From positions 28,671,370-28,735,369 of the forward strand of contig CM036621.1 in NCBI GenBank assembly GCA_020746105.1: DNA of 64,000 bases, written 5' to 3'. The position numbers and the translations under genes were made by a program. Numbering within the stretch: the first letter of the stretch is position 1; the number at the start of each line of letters is the position of its first letter. Below the pieces are notes generated by a model that saw nothing but the letters and a program-made list of their open reading frames with translations, made no database searches and was not told the DNA's origin. The stretch comes from Trogon surrucura. Its lineage: Eukaryota > Chordata > Aves > Trogoniformes > Trogonidae. Of the stretch, positions 23,901 through 36,800 are shown piece after piece.

Positions 23901-24171
23901 CATTCCAATTTATATTTTGCTGTCTTTTCCTTATTTATTTATTTAGCTTTGAAGTTGTCATTTGTAACTGAGAAATATTTTTCTCCACCTATGCGCATTT
24001 ACAAATATTTGCATATACTTTAGTTATTAGATTACAAAATTCTGTGTGATGTTATCTTTACGGTAAATGTGAGCATACAAAAATATGCAGAGTATCATGA
24101 GCATGAAGTTAAGCACTGTTCACAGCATTTACGTCTTGTTAATTCTATTCAAAGCTATTCTTTTTTCTTAC
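20909..24171. other. Presumed intron, no other gene seen
   Basis: A/T-rich DNA between the CR1 fragment and the candidate exon at 24172. A TACA microsatellite is at 22940-22962. Otherwise there are no recognisable repeats and no motif-bearing frames. Confidence 0.45.
22940..22962. repeat. Short imperfect (TACA)n microsatellite
   Basis: TACATACATAC-CTACATACAT, about five to six units with one interruption. Confidence 0.8.
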
Positions 24172-24255
24172 TTCTGCTGTGGCTGCTCTCTTGATTGTTC
24201 TGTCTCAGAAGATAGTCTCCTATCTGCAACGATTGCTGGCAAATCAGATTTAAAA
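24172..24255 (-). CDS. Candidate internal exon of the same gene
   Basis: The 84-base stretch is bounded on the minus strand by a good acceptor (GATTGTTTTTACCTCAG, ending at 24256) and a good donor (GTAAGAAAA, from 24171). It is open in the one frame whose phase (1 at both ends) joins correctly to the 23-nt exon at 19491-19513. The peptide includes QQSLQIGDYLLRQNNQESSH, polar and plausible for a protein. Against it: no family match, and A/T-rich DNA offers many false splice sites. A further 107-base candidate (25208-25314) upstream has an excellent acceptor but a weaker donor and also keeps phase. Confidence 0.33.
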
Positions 24256-27200
24256 CTGAGGTAAAAACAATCCTCAGAATACTATGCGAGTAGTGACTAA
24301 CCAGGTAAGAGGAATCTGTCTAAGATCGTTAAGACATTATCAGCTAACTTGTATCTGATTTGAACCCTTACCTAAAAAGGGCATTTTAGCTTTTACACGT
24401 ACTTTTAAAGAACTTCAGCTTATTCTGAAGTGCTTTGAGCACTGAAGCATGCTTTGGTGTGTGTTCTGTACACCTTTGTTTTCTTGGTTGCCATTAAATG
24501 TCTATCAAAGCAAGAATATATGCAATTGTAGTTTAGTGTTATTCTATAAATACTAGTGCTATTCTATAAATGCTTCACATTCGTTGGGACTTCATTTTTT
24601 TTTTCCCTCTCGTTTGTCCTCGTCATTCTGCTCGATGGCAATTCTTAACATCAAAAACTTTAGAAAAATGAAAGTAATTCATATGTGTGGCAGATGTTAC
24701 GAACATACGATAACCATGTAGAAATACAGACAGCTTCAAAAGGTTTTAGTCCTTTCATGACTTTCCAGACATGGAGGAGAGTAAATGCAGTTTGTGGAGA
24801 TTATAATGATAAATGCCATATCAGAATGTATTGAAGTGAGGAACATAGTAGATTATACTAAATATATACATATGCTAAATCTGCTCATGCTCTAGAAACC
24901 TCTACAAAAAAGAAAGTGTAGTTTGTCTCAGGTTCCCATTACGAAATACTTGTATTGAAACAAATCCACCCTTTTGTGGGGGCTTTACCTTATCATAATA
25001 GTCTTTTTTTTCCCTTTATTTTTTAACAAGATTTTAATAGTAACTGTAAAAATGCATTTTAAAAAGTAATTATTCAAACCATTCAATTTTGTGAACCTTT
25101 CTCAAGATAATTGAATCATTTGCTGCAAATTACTTCATCTAACTCTGCCGCTACATGAATCTCGAAATATTTCAGTCCCTTTAGGGTCCGGTGCAATTGG
25201 AAATTACTTATTGTACTGTAGCAGAATATGTAATTCAGTGGCAAGTCATCACTTTGTTGGGGTGAGAGTTTAACCATTTGACTTTTCATATGAACAGATT
25301 CATAAATCAAATGCCTTGGAACAGAGAAAGACTTCAATATGTAAGCAACATCATATTGTAAAAGTGCTAGATATGCAAGTAATCATTAATTTTACTTTTT
25401 ACCCTAGAAGTAACGGAAACGTTTTCTCTGTTTAAACATAATAGGCTTGGTTCTGAGGGTGTGTCTGTGGCTCACAGGGCTGCTCAAAGGCACCGTGGTA
25501 CTTACCCACTTAGGATTATATAAATATGCATTTGTGGTGGAGTTTTAAAACTAAACTTCATTCAGGTTTTCATGCTGTGTGTGAGATATAACATATCAAG
25601 GGTCTCACTAGGCTAAAGAAAAGGGGATGTCTGTGTTGGAGAATGATGACTTCTATAACCTTGATCTGATTTATGTTTACCATAAGGCAAGTCTCAGTTT
25701 GTCCCTGCAAATTGCATTTAATTTCAGTTTCACAGAGGGCTAGATTTCCTCTTGTATTTCCCCATGTTCCTTTCCCTTGTATTTCCACTGTATTTTGTTC
25801 TAATATATTTCTAGATGAAGTGAAATTGAATTATTGTAATGGAATTTGAACCTGGCTATATCAGCAGAATTTATGGGTATTGCAGTTAAGAAACTTGCAT
25901 CAAGGAAAAGAAGCTCCTCAGGCTGGATTAAATATGTTCATATGTATTGAAGATTGGATAGCTAGGGCATCAGGCAGACACATGCACGTTTAGTAAACTG
26001 GCCTTTATACAATGGTATCAAAAGTATTTGTCACAGAGGGGCTACTGGCTTTGGAGTTCTATGACAGACTTTATAACTTGCTTTCAAAAAACATCAGCTC
26101 ACTTAGAGCTGAAAATACAGATATTCTGGTAATTAGTGACCCATAAGAGGTAAAACTGAATTAGGAGGTTGGCAAGGTTCTAAAATTCTCTTTTCCGTAT
26201 TTTTCTCAAGAGTATACCAGCCTAAAAATAAGCCTGTTAATCATCCTATTACCATGTCTCTCATCCCTACATGGGAAAAGTAAGCAGTCTGACCACTATA
26301 CTGAAGCCACAGGAAAAACATGCTTGCCAAAAAAGATAAGTATGTTTTAAGAGGCAGTGGTGATATTGCTGAAAAGAAGTAACTATTTGAAATAGAAGGC
26401 ATATCAAATGTTGACAGATCACTGATGGGATAAATTCCCCAGGAAAAGCTATAAAGATGCAGACAAAAGCAATATATGCTGGAGGATTTGTGCTTAAGGA
26501 CCAAATCAACTTAAGGGAGCCCAATGGTAAAACAAAGAGATCCATCAAGGCCTTGTAAGAAGAAATTCGCGAGACATCAATTGTTTCTTTCCTTAGAGAT
26601 TTGGTGACCATGGGTTGCAAACAAATGCAAAGGAGAGACAGGAATATAAACAGAAACTATAAAATACCCTTGCATGCTTGAGACAGAGATAGTTTCATAT
26701 TTATTTTTTTTTTTGCATACTTCCCTGTAAGTTCAGGCGGAAGCAAGGTTAGAGGCAGGCAGACACCTAGAAATAGGTTCTGCAAAATAACCGTGGTTGC
26801 TCAGGACTATGTATTGTTCTTTCTGTCTCTCTCTTTGATCCATTTTTCTTCAAGCTGCGTGCATTAGGCTACTGAATAATCCCCTGTGACTGCCTGTGAT
26901 CTGGTGTGAGGGCTTGTGTTTTGGATCAGTTTGTTGGTTTCGGTCTCTGTTAGCTGAGCCTGCCTTTCCAAGCTGCAAGAACAAAATGAGTGATATTTTC
27001 TATAATATTTATTTCAGAACAAAACCAAAAGGCAAGATAAACTTAAAAGCCTTATTTAATGAAGGGTGATAAAATCTATATAATGTAAGTGTAAGCCTAC
27101 AAATCTGTATAAAAATCTTTGCTTCTAAAGGTAAGGTAGGAGGAATGATGGAGGATGTAATATTGGTACATCTTTCTGTCTCACAGGTAGATTATAAGGC

Positions 27201-28040
27201 CATGACATTTGCTCTTGGTTTTACCAGAGTCTTCCTGCACGACCTTGTGCAAACTGCTTCATGATTCTGTGTCTCAGCTTCCCCATCTGTCAAATGATGC
27301 TCGTAAAACACTTTGAGAAGCTTGTGGTGAATAATGTCGTAGGAATTAACAATTCTCAGTTCAGAGAAAATAAGAGGCATACAAAGTTTGAAGTAAATGG
27401 CACGCTGAAATAGTGTGTGTGTGTGTGTGTGACAATAGTCCTATACTCTAGGACAGGTATGTAGATCATATTGTCATTGTACACGTCTGTAAGAGAACAG
27501 ACCTCGATTTTACAACTTCAGCTACATATTTTCAGATTACTTGAAATTTTGGGTTTTGAAAGCTGTGCTCAGTGAAAGAATTATTTTCTAAAATACGTAA
27601 TTTTTTGTTGATGTTTTCCAGAGTTTTGATTATATAATTTTGATGTATAACTTTCTCCTTTTGTTTTTTTAAAAAAACAATCAAATACTGCATGGCATCA
27701 TTTGAAACTTCAGGAACTATTTTGGGTTAAGGAACTTATTTTGAGACAGCTGTCTGGCTGCAGAAAAACTCTGAAAAGGCTAACTTGGTTTATCTTTTCT
27801 CAAATTATTATTTTCTGATATTTTTGTGATAGAGCAAAAAGTTCAACTAGGAGCAGAATTTGCTGTATGTCATAGTGTTGTTCAAGTGCTTGACTATTCC
27901 TCTTATATTACCTCAAGCTGAGTTGGAAACATTAAATACTTGATTTATGTAGATGATTATGGGCCAGATTTTTGCCACCTTTACACTGTGAAACAACTTC
28001 CTGGCAAAAGGTGTATTAAATTCAGTCAGGTTACTCAAAT
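24256..28040. other. No firm gene; possible further upstream exons
   Basis: This contains the weak exon candidate 25208-25314 (minus strand) and a minus-strand open frame at 26241-26620 with no motif. A (GT)n run is at 27413-27431. No mobile element was recognised. Confidence 0.4.
27413..27431. repeat. (GT)n microsatellite
   Basis: An uninterrupted GT dinucleotide run of about nine and a half units. Confidence 0.95.
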
Positions 28041-28335
28041 AATCAAAAGGGACTTTAGGGCACTGGGGCGGATGCTAGAAGGATCAGGCGCACAGGTTGT
28101 GTTTGCCTCTATTCCTTCAATTATGAGGAAAAATAGTGGCAAGTGTGACAAAGTGCAGCAGATTAATACTTGGCTAAAGGGGTGGTGCCAGCGGTCTAGC
28201 TTTGGATTTTTTAACCATGGAGAGATCTACAGGGCACCTGGTCTACTGAAACAAGCTGGGGTTCAAATGACACAAAGGGAAAAAAGGATCCTTGGTCACG
28301 AGCTGGCGGGACTCACAGAGCGTTCTTTAAACTAG
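28041..28335 (+). pseudogene. CR1 copy 2, ORF1 C-terminal part
   Basis: The end of ORF1 is in one open frame: IIKRDFRALGRMLEGSGAQ, then VVFASIPSIMRKNSG, then FFNHGEIYRAPGLL and KQAGVQMTQREKR, ending SLN and TAG at 28333-28335. It keeps the reading frame across the four-A run where copy 1 has five A, which identifies the copy-1 frameshift. The N-terminal zinc-finger-like motif, coiled coil and GDS block are absent because of the 5' truncation. The last esterase block has A-x-x-Q as in copy 1. Confidence 0.9.
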
Positions 28336-30828
28336 ATATGAAGGGGGATGGGGTTATAGCTGGGATTGCAGCGGGACAGTGCTCTAGAAATTATGAGGAC
28401 CGGGTGGCCTCCCATCCCCCTAGGGTGAGATCAGTGTGCTCAGCTTGCTCCCTGAAATGCTTATACACCAATGCACGCAGCATGGGGAATAAGCAGGAGG
28501 AGCTAGAAACCTGGGTTCGGGCAGGAGATTATGATCTGTTGGCAATTACAGAGACATGGTGGGACAGCTCACATGATTGGAATGTGGTCATGGGTGGCTA
28601 TGTCCTTTTCAGGAAAGACAGGCCAGCCAGGCGAGGTGGTGGAGTCGCTCTTTACGTGAAAGAGCAACTACAATGTCTTGAATACCATCCAGGCATGGAG
28701 GAGGAGCAAGTTGAGAGTGTATGGGTTAGAATTAAGGGGCAGGCTGGCAGGAGAGATACTGTTGTGGGTGTCTATTACAGGCCACCAGATCAGGGTGAGG
28801 AAGTTGATGAGGCCTTCTACAGGCAGCTGAGAGCGGTCTCACAATCACAGGCCCTGGTTGTCATGGGGGATTTTAACTTCCCTGATGTTTGCTGGAAGGA
28901 CAACTCAGCCAGCCAGCCACAGTCCAGGAGGTTCCTCCAGTGCATCGATGATAATTTTCTGATGCAAATGGTGGAGGAACCGACTAGGAGAGGAGCACTG
29001 CTGGACTCATCCTCGCTAACAAGGAGGATCTGGTTGAGCAGTAAAGGTTGAGGGCTGCCTTGGACTTTGCCAAGGCAAACTTTGGATTTTTCAAGCAATT
29101 ACTAGAGAAAATCCCATGGGCAAGGCTGTTTGAAGGTAAAGGGGCCCAAGATAGTTGGTTAGCGTTCAGGGACTGCTTCTACCGTGCTCCAGATCAGAGC
29201 ATCCCGACACGTAGGAAGTCAAGGAAGGGAGCCAGGAAACCTGCATGGCTAAACAGGGATCTGCTGGGTAAGCTCAAGGGCAAGAGGAGAATTTACAGAT
29301 CTTGGAAGGCAGGGCTGGCCACTTGGGAAGAATATAAGGCTGTTGTCCGAGGATGTAGGGAGGCAACTAGGAAAGCAAAGGCCTCCCTAGAATTGAACCT
29401 GGCGAGAGGGGTCAAGGACAACAGGAAGAGCTTTTTCAACTACGTGGCAGATAAAACTAACACCAGAGGCAATGTAGGCCCACTGATGAATGAGGTGGGT
29501 GCCTTGGTGACAGAAGATACAGAGAAGGCAGAGTTACTGAATGCCTTCTTTGCCTCTGTCTACTCTGCCGGAGGCTGTCCTGAGGAGCCCCATTCCCCTG
29601 AGGCCCCAGAGGAAGTCAGGGCAGTGGAGGAGTATGCTTTAGTCGATGAGGACTGGGTTAGGGACCAATTAAGCAATCTGGACATCCATAAATCCATGCG
29701 TCCAAACGGGATGCATCCACGGGTGCTGAGGGAGCTGGCTGATGTCATTGCTAGACCACTCTCCATCATCTTTGCCAAGTCTTGGGAGACGGGAGAGGTG
29801 CCTGAGGATTGGAGGGAAGCAAATGTCACTCCAGTCTTCAAAAAGGGCAAGAAGGAGGACCCGGGTAACTATAGACCGGTCAACCTCACCTCCATCCCTG
29901 GGAAAGTGATGCCATCTCAAGGTATATCAAGGATAAGAGGGTCATTAGAGACAGTCAACATGGCTTCACCAAAGGGAAGTCGTGCTTGACTAACCTCATA
30001 GCCTTTTACGAGGATATAACAAGGTGGATAGATGATGGCAGAGCGGTGGATGTGGTCTACCTTGACTTCAGTAAAGCATTTGACACAGTCTCCCACAGCA
30101 TCCTTGCTGCTGAACTGAGGAAGTGTGGTCTAGACTCTCGGGTAGTGAGGTGGACTGTGAACTGGCTAAGGGGAAGAAGCCAAAGAGTTGTGGTCAATGG
30201 GGCGGAGTCTGGTTGGAGGCCTGTATCCAGTGGAGTCCCTCAAGGGTCGGTACTGGGACCAGTATTATTCAATATATTCATCGATGACTTGGATGAGGGA
30301 CTAGAGAGTACTATCAGCAAGTTTGCTGATGACACCAAGCTGGGAGGGGTGGCTGACACACCAGAAGGCTGTGCTGCCATCCAGCAAGACCTGGACAGGC
30401 AGGAGGGTTGGGCGGGGAAAAAATTAATGAAATACAACAAGGGTAAATGTAGAGTCTTGCATGTGGGTAGGAACAACCCCAGGTTCCAGTATAAGTTGGG
30501 GAATGACTTATTAGAGAGTAGTGTAGGGGAAAGGGACCTGGGAGTCTTGGTGGACAGCAGGATGACCATGAGCCAGCAGTGTGCCCTTGTGGCCAGGCAG
30601 GCCAATGGCATCCTGGGGTGTATTAGAAGAGGGGTGGTTGGTAGGTCAAGAGAGGTTCTCCTTCCCCTCTACTCTGCCCTAGTGAGACCCCATCTGGAAT
30701 ATTGTGTCCAGTTCTGGGCCCCTCAGTTCATGAAGGACAGGGAACTGCTGGAGAGAGTCCAGCACAGGGCAACTAGGATGATGAAGGGAGTGGAGCATCT
30801 CCCTTATGAGAAAAGACTGAGGGAGCTA
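28041..30828 (+). mobile_element. CR1 LINE copy 2, truncated at both ends
   Basis: A 2.79-kb CR1 on the plus strand, closely related to the 14109-18551 copy: about 9 amino-acid differences in 165 aligned endonuclease residues. Homology starts at about 28041 inside ORF1 and stops at about 30828 inside the last part of ORF2, so the 3' UTR and octamer tail are missing. It carries a 77-bp deletion at about 29063 and a 19-bp deletion at about 29911 relative to the other copy, plus single-base deletions near 29007 and 29036. A 17-bp tandem repeat sits exactly at its 3' junction (30827-30860). Because reverse transcription starts at the 3' end, the missing tail must reflect a later deletion or an unusual insertion. 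Confidence 0.95.
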
Positions 30829-30846
30829 GAGAAAAAAGTGGTCTAG
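28338..30846 (+). pseudogene. CR1 copy 2, ORF2 (endonuclease and RT), disrupted
   Basis: ORF2 starts at the ATG 28338-28340, two bases after the ORF1 stop, and is open through the endonuclease motifs NARSMGNKQEELE, ITETWW, RGGGVALYV and VVMGDFNFPDVCW to 29051. Single-base losses near 29007 and 29036 and the 77-bp deletion (which removes the SDH motif) shift it. A second frame, 29048-29989, covers the linker and the first RT blocks ([17 protein letters not shown]). The 19-bp deletion shifts again into 29986-30846 with [34 protein letters not shown] and [10 protein letters not shown]. The C-terminal 80 or so residues are missing. It cannot make a working protein, but is useful for reading the frame of copy 1. 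Confidence 0.92.
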
Positions 30847-30860
30847 AGAAAAAAGTGGTC
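30827..30860. repeat. 17-bp tandem repeat at CR1 junction
   Basis: TAGAGAAAAAAGTGGTC is repeated exactly, at 30827-30843 and 30844-30860. The first unit overlaps the last CR1-homologous bases (GGGAGCT). It may be the scar of the event that removed the CR1 3' end. Confidence 0.85.
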
Positions 30861-33800
30861 ATTGGAAATCACATATTTAGATCCTGATTTAGATTTGGAT
30901 TTTTCAAGAATGGTGTTGAATGTTGTGATTTAGGTAAATAGATAATGGGGTCTAGCATGCTGTGTGGACTTTGGTTTTATATTTTCTTATAGATACACTA
31001 AGAGTCTATATATTTTATGTAGTTTCTCATGGAAATAGTGATAATGTGTCGGTACAGAGGGCTAACATAAAGTAAATGAATGTGAGTACATTAGGTATGA
31101 TACAGATTCAGCTAAATCAGGATCCTTGTATTTCCTTAGAATACTCTCCCAGACTGCAGCATCTTGTACCTTGAGACTTATTTTTTTGGTTTGGTTTGAT
31201 TTGGGGGATTTGGATTTTTTTTAAATTGTTTTTTCCCCTTGTGTTTTAAGTAGTGGGTATATCTAACTGTGGGTATATTTTTTTTTTTCCCTTTTCTCTT
31301 GCTAGGTGCATATTTAGTCAGATCAGATCTGTTAGCTGCAATGCATTGAAAATCAGATTGGGAAGAAAGCTGTTTCTCTGGACTGTAACCATCTCTTGGA
31401 GTTTTTAAGTTGAGCTGGGAGTACACGTATGTATTAACATTTGCATTTTTAAATATGTGACCCCATTATTTTCTGCTTTGTATTATTAGGTGCTCAACTC
31501 CACCAGTTCTAAGTTTTATGGGTTAGATCTACTAAGGAATAAGGCATATCTGATGATATAGAGGAATGAAAAATAGGTTAAAAAAATTGAAATGCTAGGC
31601 TTTGTACTTGAAAGGATATAAAATGTTTAAAGTGTACACTTATGCGTTTCTATTTCCCTAAAGAATAATAGTACTAAGTATGTTATTTCCCAACCACAAC
31701 CAAAAAGTGAAAAGAAACTTCCTTTGCATCCTCAAATCATCTCCTTGGATGCTTTCACACGCTTCTGTAGCCTTTCCTACATCTTAATTGGATACATCAG
31801 TGCCCTGTAAAATGCAAATAGAAGTTTTTTGCTCAGTCTATCAGTCTGAAAATTCGCAAGTTCAAGAAGCACTGTAAGTTCCCTGTGAAATATCCTGTAA
31901 TTTAAGAAAACCCTTATACATTTTAAATTAATTTGCACCTCAATTTCTCAATATATTAGTGGAAAATTATTAACTTGTGGACTTTCTGGTTGCTGTACTG
32001 ATCAAAAAGGGAGGAACGTTTTTTTAAAGTCTCTTTGAAGAATAATGAAAGCAAATGAAAGATGAAGCAATTGAATAACATGAAAAAGAATTATAATTTG
32101 ACACTGACTGTTCTATTTGCTGCTGGTCAATTTCCTGTTCAGGATTTTACGTTCTCAGAGGTACTTTGGACAGATGGATCCAAACTACAACCATAGATCT
32201 AGATGCACAATGAGAGTATGTTCAAAACCCAATGTCTTGAAAATTTTCAAGTTAGTGTTTTCCGGAGGAGCAAAATACAGATTCAGAATTCATGTCATGA
32301 TGCCTCTAGCTGTCAGCCTTGAGTTGAATTTCTTGAATTTACTACGCAGGTGTAATATGAAACACCACCATGAAGTAATGTTTTATGTCACAGTATGACT
32401 GTATGCGATGTATATCATCTTTTTTGGAGAGCTCATCTGTGGTAGACTGTTAGATATTTCAGTATGAACCTACAAAGATGGGTGACTTTGATTATGTCTG
32501 CCGTGGTACAGTTGTTGGTTAGAAGAATTTTCTGATGTAAGAGTATAATGAATTATTTTTAGGCAAACCTCAAATGAGTCCAGTAATTGTGTTGCACTAG
32601 CAGGTAAACAGTACTGTTAAGCAGACAACTTTTTTTAATTGCTCTGTTACTCATACTGACCAGAAATGTAATGGGATACAAATGCAGAGTTGCTTAGCAA
32701 CAAGGAGTAAAATATTGTGTTTCCTTTTAATGTTATTATTTTTTTTCACCGTAGCTCTTTTTGATGTTTACTTATGAAAAGTAATATTGGATAGTTTTAA
32801 AATCAACAAGGACAAAGGGATCCGTAACTGTTTATACCAGAGCTATCCATGACACAGATGTATCGAATGCCTACAGAATTTTTTTTGCTTTCATCTTTTT
32901 TGTTTGTTTGTTTGGCTTTTTTGTGGTTTTTGAGTAATTTTTATAACAAAATAAGCAATTTACTCTCTACCTTCTCCTAGTTTTCTTGGGAAATAATGGC
33001 ATATAAAACTGCTTTCATCTCCTTTAATGACCTTGTGGTACTGATATGCTAATGTATTCAAATGAGACATTATGTTTCAAAACCCACTAGCAGAGATTAA
33101 AAAATGCCAATATACTAAAAATAGAAATACTTTTGGAACAGGGGATATAAATTTAACTATGTTCACTAACATGGCAGTCAGGTTCTGAAAATAAATGTTT
33201 TGTCAAAAGCCAGCAGCGGTACAGGAAGTTTGGCACCATGAGCGTTTCAGCAATAGCTGCACCAATTTCTTCACTAGAGAAGTATTGGATAAGCTTTGTT
33301 GTTAGAGTCAACCACGAGAAGGCCAGGTCATGTTGAACCATCAGCCACACAGCCTGGGCAGCACTGGAAAGGGCAGCCTGTTGTCAGTGGCACAGAGGTA
33401 CAATTTTGCCTCCAAAGGCACAACTGGCTGCAGTTCTCTGTCTGCCTCATGCTCTCTCTTTGTTACAGGCTCTTCTCAGCTGTTTTCATGGCACATGCAT
33501 CTGCCACAACGAACCTATAACCTTTCTGAGCAACTGCACGGGGTATAGAAATACTTGCCCAGATTTTGTGTGCCCCTAGGCGAGTTTTACGGCCATTGCT
33601 GTTTTTCCCGAGTGGCTTAGCATGTGAGTCGTTACAAAAAGTAGTAGTGAATCAGTCTCGGAATAAATACTGTGTAGTCCCGGAATTGATGAAGCATCTT
33701 TTAATAATGTCTACTTGTTAAATACTGTGTTCAGATCTAATTTCCTGAGCGGCTGAAGGTTGGATAACTTTCTTAAATCAAGATAAGTTTATCACCAATA

Positions 33801-36800
33801 GGTAGCAGGAATAATGTTATGATCCTGTAATACTTCATAGTTACAAAATATTTCCTAATTTACCCCGTTGGAAGGGAAGATCAGAGGAGTTCTGCATAGA
33901 GGTGGGTAGATAAAAGATGTGAATATAACAGCTTCTTGTTTTTCCATCGTTGATCTCAGACACAAGTTCAAATTTTTTTCAGATCAGACAGTTCCTGTGT
34001 GGATTATCACAGATTCACAAATGAAATTAAGCTTGCAGTATGCTCATATGTTGCCCTGTATGAAAATACCAGCAATGGCTAAATATAAGCAGTGCTTAAC
34101 ACCAGCGCTTGAAACAAAAACTTGCTAGCACTTAAATATAATTTGCTTTTTCAAATTATGTCAGTCTCTCTAAATCAGCCCATTCATGAAGTGAGTGTAG
34201 AGGTCTAATATTTTTGTTGAAAGGATAGATCTGAATTTTTCTTTGTTTAGATTAGTACAGATCTTGAGCTTCTTGACTGATCTTCTTATGAGGATTTCAT
34301 GATTTAAATTGTATGTAAGATGAAATCAGATTATACTTTTAGATAGCTATAGGGTGGATAAACATATCTGGAAATTTGAAGAACAAGAACTTGGAACAGC
34401 TTGTTTACATGTTCCCTTCAGACTTTGAATTTAATATGACTTATCTGCATCAGTTAGGTAAAAACATTCACTGATTTCTTTATAAATGGTAATTAGCTAG
34501 TGCCCCGGCTTCCATCAAAATAGTATCATAGAGCAGAAATGGTTTCCATTATTGTACAAAATATCTTGATCTTTAATCTCCTGAGGAAAATTTTACTATA
34601 CGGGAGATAAGCGAGTATTGCATTAAAAAGCTGCACTCTTCCCGCAGTGTCAACATTTTTGTATTTTGTCCTCTACAGGAAAGTAATTGGATCAGTCATA
34701 CTGATATGCCTGGAACTAAAACATTTGGGTGTCGTTGAGAAGCGTGATTATTTGTTTCTGGATTTTATCAGATGTTTTGTTCTAGTTCTTGTTGCATAAA
34801 CACCAGATGACTCAATACAGAGGCAACAGAAGTGGTTGAAACATTATGAACATGCTTTTTAATTGCCTTTTTTGTTTTGACAAGAAAATAAGAAAACAAT
34901 GTTTATTAAGTTTTCTTGCCTGCTTAAATCTATGTTGCCTGAGTGAGTTTGTCCTATGTGACAAACAGCACTCAAATTTCTTAATGTATGTAATAAAAAC
35001 CTATGATTAATACTCAGCATTATTGTGGCTTTTCTGGGCCTTACTTTAAGTAAGTTGAAAATAAAGGTACTTAGCACTCAGAATGTTGTATATAAACCCT
35101 CTTCTCATATCCCCTTGAAGTTAGAAATATGCCATATAGGTTTTCCTAAAGGGAAGGTTCAGGCTGGGCAATTTTATGTAAGAATCAATATTCACTGTAT
35201 TTGAAAAGTGATAACTAATTAAGTTGCCTGTGCAGGATTGTTTTCATATTATCACTAATTAATAATACTGCGCTGAATTTCAGTTTTGTCACTTGTTTGG
35301 TATAACTGGATACACCAGAGAGTCTTCTGTGGCTGTTCAATAATAATACCCCTTTCCCAAACAGCAAGCTCAGTGCTATGATGTTTTGTATGAGATCATT
35401 TCTTCCTGTTCCAGTTTGTCAGCAAATATAAAACAGTGCTCTCCTTCACTCTGCCTCTCCCAGATTTTAACCATCTGATTTATTTAAAGGCAGAAATTCC
35501 ATCTCCACTTAGGCTTTGCATCCCTATAGGAAGTAGATTAAACTCTTCTCTTCTCCTCTGATATGAGAGCTCCTGCAATTCCTTACTGGAAGAGGTGTGG
35601 ATGACTGGAGGAGAATGTGAGGCCTTGACGTTTTTGGATTCTACCTGTCTGAATTCACATCTCTTGAACATGTGTTTTATGCAGTATTGCAGATTGAATT
35701 CAACCAATGCTGTAGACTTTCTCTCCTTCTTAATATCTTCTTTTTTCAGTCTTCTATTGTTTTGACTCTTTTAACCAACTAGCATGTGTGGGCTTTTCCT
35801 CACCCATCATCCTCAAATCATGAGCTTCCCACTTAATAGCAGCAATTAGTCCTTGCCCTTCATATGATTATATTAATTTCATTTATGTTTTGTCTCTTCT
35901 GAAGGCCAATCAGGCTTTCTACATAAAATCCTAATCCACCTTTGTTCTTCAAATGACATATAAATTCATGTCAACAGTGACTGTTATGAATGTGTTCCCA
36001 CTTTGTGTTAATTAATATCAATGTGAAATAATATCAATCTTCATTTCAGTTTTTCAAGAACTCATAACCTCCCCACAGTCTGATAGTTTGTCTTTTAGCA
36101 CTATCCATTATCAACTTTTAAATAAATAACACTTCATCCACAGTTTTTCAAAGCTCCTCCTCCAGCACAACTAATAATTATCATTACTAAAATTCAGATT
36201 CATAAAATCTGTTTCATGATCAGTTGCCTTTTCAAAGAGATAGAGAGGGTGTGTTACTCTCATTATGTCTATGGTTTGTAATTTACCCAGCACTTGTTGT
36301 ATCTTTCTTTTACCTCCATGTCTTTCATGGGAATAATGATTTTGATTTGTTTTAAATCATTGCTGTAATGCTTGTATCTGTTTCTTACTGTTCTTAAATA
36401 CAGCTATTCCAACTGATTTTTTTAAACACGTGCCTAAACTGTGTGTCATAAACATACTCTGGAGGTTGAAAAGTCACAGTGGATTTACGTCCATCACTTA
36501 ACTGCTCACCATCCTCAGGTACAGCACCTGACACGAAACATTACTTCATTTTTTTCCCTTCTCCTCCCCGTTTGTTTTTGGTGTGGGGGCGGTGTTTGTT
36601 GTAATCTATGGCTGAAAGCAGCTAAATCCACTGTACTGAAATAGGTAGAATTAAACAAGTTTTAAAAACTAAACCATGTACAGCGGCATCAGAAATGAGC
36701 TTCCTACTGGTCTTTTACCTTCAGGCTGTGAAGAGCTTTGCAGCTGTCCCAGCAATCCTACTGCAAGCATGTCAAACAAGTAGTAATGAGGAGCCAGCAT

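Noticed and set aside
26241..26620. Minus-strand frames of 87 and 117 residues
   Set aside because: They overlap in two frames, are rich in Phe/Leu/Ile/Ser without domain motifs, and show no convincing splice sites; I treat them as chance in A/T-rich DNA.
32117..32398. 93-residue plus-strand frame
   Set aside because: No motif, no splice-bounded structure and ordinary composition; it could be real but nothing in the sequence supports it.
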